From positions 62,001 through 126,000 of the forward strand of contig CAXXKI010000013.1 of the NCBI GenBank assembly GCA_963667855.2: a stretch of 64,000 nucleotides of DNA, given 5' to 3'. The stretch's first letter is position 1. Every line of letters begins with the position of its first letter. This document shows positions 61,934-64,000 of the stretch, piece by piece. A program made the translations under genes and the position numbers. Source of the DNA: G963667855 sp963667855. GTDB taxonomy: Bacteria; Planctomycetota; Phycisphaerae; UBA1845. The notes beneath the pieces were generated by a model. That model made no database searches. It saw only the letters and a program-made list of their open reading frames with translations, and had not been told where the DNA came from.

Positions 61934-62959
61934 ATGTACTATTCCGATTCTGATAGTAATGGAAGACATGAGTTACGCGTTGGCAAGATTGTCAACGAGT
62001 ATCTGGATCGTCGCGCTCAGGGGAAAGCGGAGTCAGAAGAGGAACTAATAGCCCATTACCCGGACTTGGCTGCTGACATTCGACTGCAACTCTTGGTTCT
62101 ACGCGAAATCCAACCGGCATACTCTACAATTGATTCGCTTGTATCCCAGGGGATTCTCCGGAAAGCCTCTGATTCACAATACGTGGCCGAACTTGGAGCG
62201 TACAAGATTACGGATGTCTTGGGGCGAGGCGGTATGGGTATTGTCCTAAAGGCGTACGAGGAAAGCCTCAACCGAACGGTTGCATTAAAGATCCTCCGCC
62301 CGGAACTTGCCCACGACAAGATCGCTCTTCAACGCTTTGAGCGGGAGGCGAAAGCTGCTGGTGGATTACGTCATCAAAACATTGTTTCCGTATACGCCGT
62401 AGGGCAGGAATGCGGTGTTCACTTCCTGGCCATGGAGTACATTGAAGGGTCTACACTTAGTGAAGTATTGGGCGAACACGGTCCACTGGCCACAGAGGAG
62501 ACACGTAAGGTATTCCGCCAGATACTCTCCGGTCTTCAAGCTGCTCATGATGCAGGTTTAATCCATCGAGATATCAAGTCGTCTAATATCTTACTGGAAG
62601 GTCCAGATCACCAGGTGAAGATTGCCGACTTTGGACTTGCTCGGATGGCCGCACCGCAAACCCGCCTTACAATCGGCGATTCGGCCTTGGGTACTCCCGA
62701 ATATATGAGCCCCGAACAGGCTCGCGGGGAAGCGAACCTTGATCACCGCAGTGATTTGTATTCGGCAGGGGTTGTTCTTTACGAAATGTTGACAGGTAAA
62801 ACGCCGTTTAATGCCAGTACTCCACCTGTTGTTATTCATCAGATTCTTCACCTTGACCCACCTGATCCACAATCAGTGAATGCTAGTGCTGACCCCCAAT
62901 TAACTAGCATTACAGCGCAAAGTTGCTGCCGATACACGTTCTCATTTTCCCCAAAGTGA
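61934..62959 (+). pseudogene. Ser/Thr protein kinase truncated by IS701 copy 2
   Basis: ATG 61934. An N-terminal helical extension (1-85, with EEELIAHYPDLAADIRLQL as in many planctomycete kinases) precedes the kinase domain: G-loop LGRGGMGIV, Lys119, H211-R-D, D232-F-G, GTPEYMSPEQARG and SDLYSAGVVLYEML. The host sequence ends at about residue 324 (62907), just before the last kinase helices. The final residues SCCRYTFSFSPK are IS-encoded. The membrane and sensor parts usual for this kinase type are cut away, beyond the window. Confidence 0.85.
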
Positions 62960-64000
62960 GTCCTTTCCGGTGTAATTCCCGGATTGTTTTCTTGCGATGA
63001 CCACGCTTTGCCTGCGTGTTGCGATGTCGTGTATAGCTGATTCTCATCGCGGTTTTTTCCAGTACCTGTTTACGGGCAGATCGCGGAAGTGCGATGGCCT
63101 CAAACCAGGCGGACACGGCTTCACGCAACTGGTTAACCGTCAGGCTTTCGACCGGATACGACGGGCGATTGTCGCCGGGGCCTCTGTAGGGAAAAAAAGC
63201 CGGCTTTTTCTTGTGTACGCTCCTGATCCATCAACCTCTCCCGCGCCTTGTTCAAATATAAATGGCTGATCTGAGTCAGATACATGTGACGATGGATTGC
63301 CCGCCAGGAGCGAACTTCAAAATGGTCGAAACCCAATTCGTCCTTGTCTTCCTGAAAGCATCGCTCGATCGACCATCGTGAATAGCCGACATAAGCCAGC
63401 CATTCAATCGGCGTTCCCGCCGGCGCGTTGGAGACGAAGAACTTGATCACGTCCGGCTCTTCCGGATTGCGGGCCGCAATCAACCAGTGATCCCGCGTCG
63501 GCAGGTTATTCCGTTGCATCCAGAATCGAATTGTCTTGACCTCACGAACCATCGGGCCTTTCTCGGCATCTTTGAGATGAATCGCCGTCCAGGGTTGATT
63601 GTAAAAAGCCGGTGAATGAATCAGCAGATTCTTCACCTGACTGGCCTTGGGGCTGCCACCAGCGACTCTCGGAACAGGCTTTTTCCGCCCGCCTCGATGC
63701 ATTTCCCGGGACCTCAACCGGTGTACCAACTTCGGATACACTGCCCATCCGTAGAAGTCACAAGGCACCTCCGCCACATAGTTCTGACCAAGTGCATCCA
63801 GACCGTCAAGGAACGCGTAACTCTGCCCGTAATGCTCGTCAAACGTCCATGCCGCTACACGAACACCGTTGGCCAAGGCGCGTTTGATCTGTGCCAATGC
63901 AATCTCGGGTTTGGTACGATGCGTTACATCTTCAGGAATCCCCGCAGCTTCCCGCCGGATCGGATCATTCGCCCAACTCTCGGGCAGGAACAGGTCACTG
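62908..64000 (-). mobile_element. IS701-family element, copy 2 (runs off window)
   Basis: The end CATTACAGCGCAAAGT at 62908 differs at one base from copy 1. Preceded by CTAG (62904-62907), a YTAR target. The interior is nearly identical to copy 1 in reverse orientation, including the T7 run. Confidence 0.9.
63133..64000 (-). CDS. IS701-family transposase, copy 2 (partial; C-terminus in +1 frame to 62910)
   Basis: This is the same protein as at 18128, seen from SDLFLPESWANDPIRREAAG onwards; the 5' part lies beyond the window. It differs at a few residues (YGQSYAFL, PTRDHWL, ERTQEKAG). The 0-frame stops at 63133, and the family-like tail LREAVSAWFEAIALPRSARK continues in the +1 frame to 62910, exactly as in copy 1. 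Confidence 0.88.
   Translation of the reverse strand, partial: SDLFLPESWANDPIRREAAGIPEDVTHRTKPEIALAQIKRALANGVRVAAWTFDEHYGQSYAFLDGLDALGQNYVAEVPCDFYGWAVYPKLVHRLRSREMHRGGRKKPVPRVAGGSPKASQVKNLLIHSPAFYNQPWTAIHLKDAEKGPMVREVKTIRFWMQRNNLPTRDHWLIAARNPEEPDVIKFFVSNAPAGTPIEWLAYVGYSRWSIERCFQEDKDELGFDHFEVRSWRAIHRHMYLTQISHLYLNKARERLMDQERTQEKAGFFSLQRPRRQSPVVSGRKPDG

Overview
The window looks like an accessory region of a Planctomycetota chromosome, probably near the Phycisphaerae. This rests on gene content: giant secreted beta-helix and multidomain proteins ending in dockerin-like GDxxxDGDVDLxDF calcium repeats, formylglycine-generating-enzyme (SUMF1) domains used as extracellular modules, an ECF sigma / zinc-finger / Ser-Thr kinase cassette, and a planctomycete-type tyrosine recombinase next to 3' halves of tRNA-Gly genes. 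No ribosomal or other core gene is present.

Layout. 1-4.7 kb: a bacterial alpha-2-macroglobulin gene broken by three frameshifts. 5.5-8.6 kb: integrase and SUMF1 debris, a tRNA-Gly 3' half and a frameshifted hipBA toxin-antitoxin pair. 9-14 kb: an ISNCY/IS1182-like element that cut a hypothetical gene, an Abi_2 protein and two lipoproteins. 14.4-25 kb: the two ends of a type I restriction-modification operon (start of hsdM, end of hsdR, then a YgjP-like peptidase and an integrase tail at another tRNA-Gly half). Its middle is replaced by an 8-kb antisense beta-helix gene, which an IS701-family element later split. 25-28.4 kb: a von Willebrand factor A protein and a TROVE (Ro60/Rsr-like) protein, with a tRNA-like RNA hairpin just upstream. 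28.7-38.8 kb: an IS4 element, then an IS21 element carrying an IS66 inside istA and an ISL3 inside its terminal repeat, sitting against the remnant of a second ISL3 copy. 39-47 kb: a giant secreted subtilase. 47-51 kb: LuxR-type DNA-binding proteins and the sigma / zinc-finger / kinase cassette. 51.8-59.2 kb: a co-directional operon of a Ser/Thr kinase, a J-like membrane protein, a GrpE-like protein, an Hsp70, a Clp-N-like protein and an unknown protein. 59.4-64 kb: a second type of IS701 element, IS3 and ISL3 debris, and a kinase cut by a second copy of the first IS701.

How the genes fit together. Three units look coherent. The Hsp70 operon joins a kinase to a complete chaperone cycle (J-like, GrpE-like, Hsp70) plus a Clp substrate-receptor domain. 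The TROVE/vWA pair with its tRNA-like hairpin resembles a bacterial Ro ribonucleoprotein locus. The sigma/ZAS/kinase cassette is a signalling unit. Much of the rest is decaying (frameshifts, nonsense codons, IS insertions). Because many frameshifts lie in homopolymers, sequencing error must be excluded before calling all of them real.

Family names come from recognising motifs by eye. No database search or structure prediction was run.
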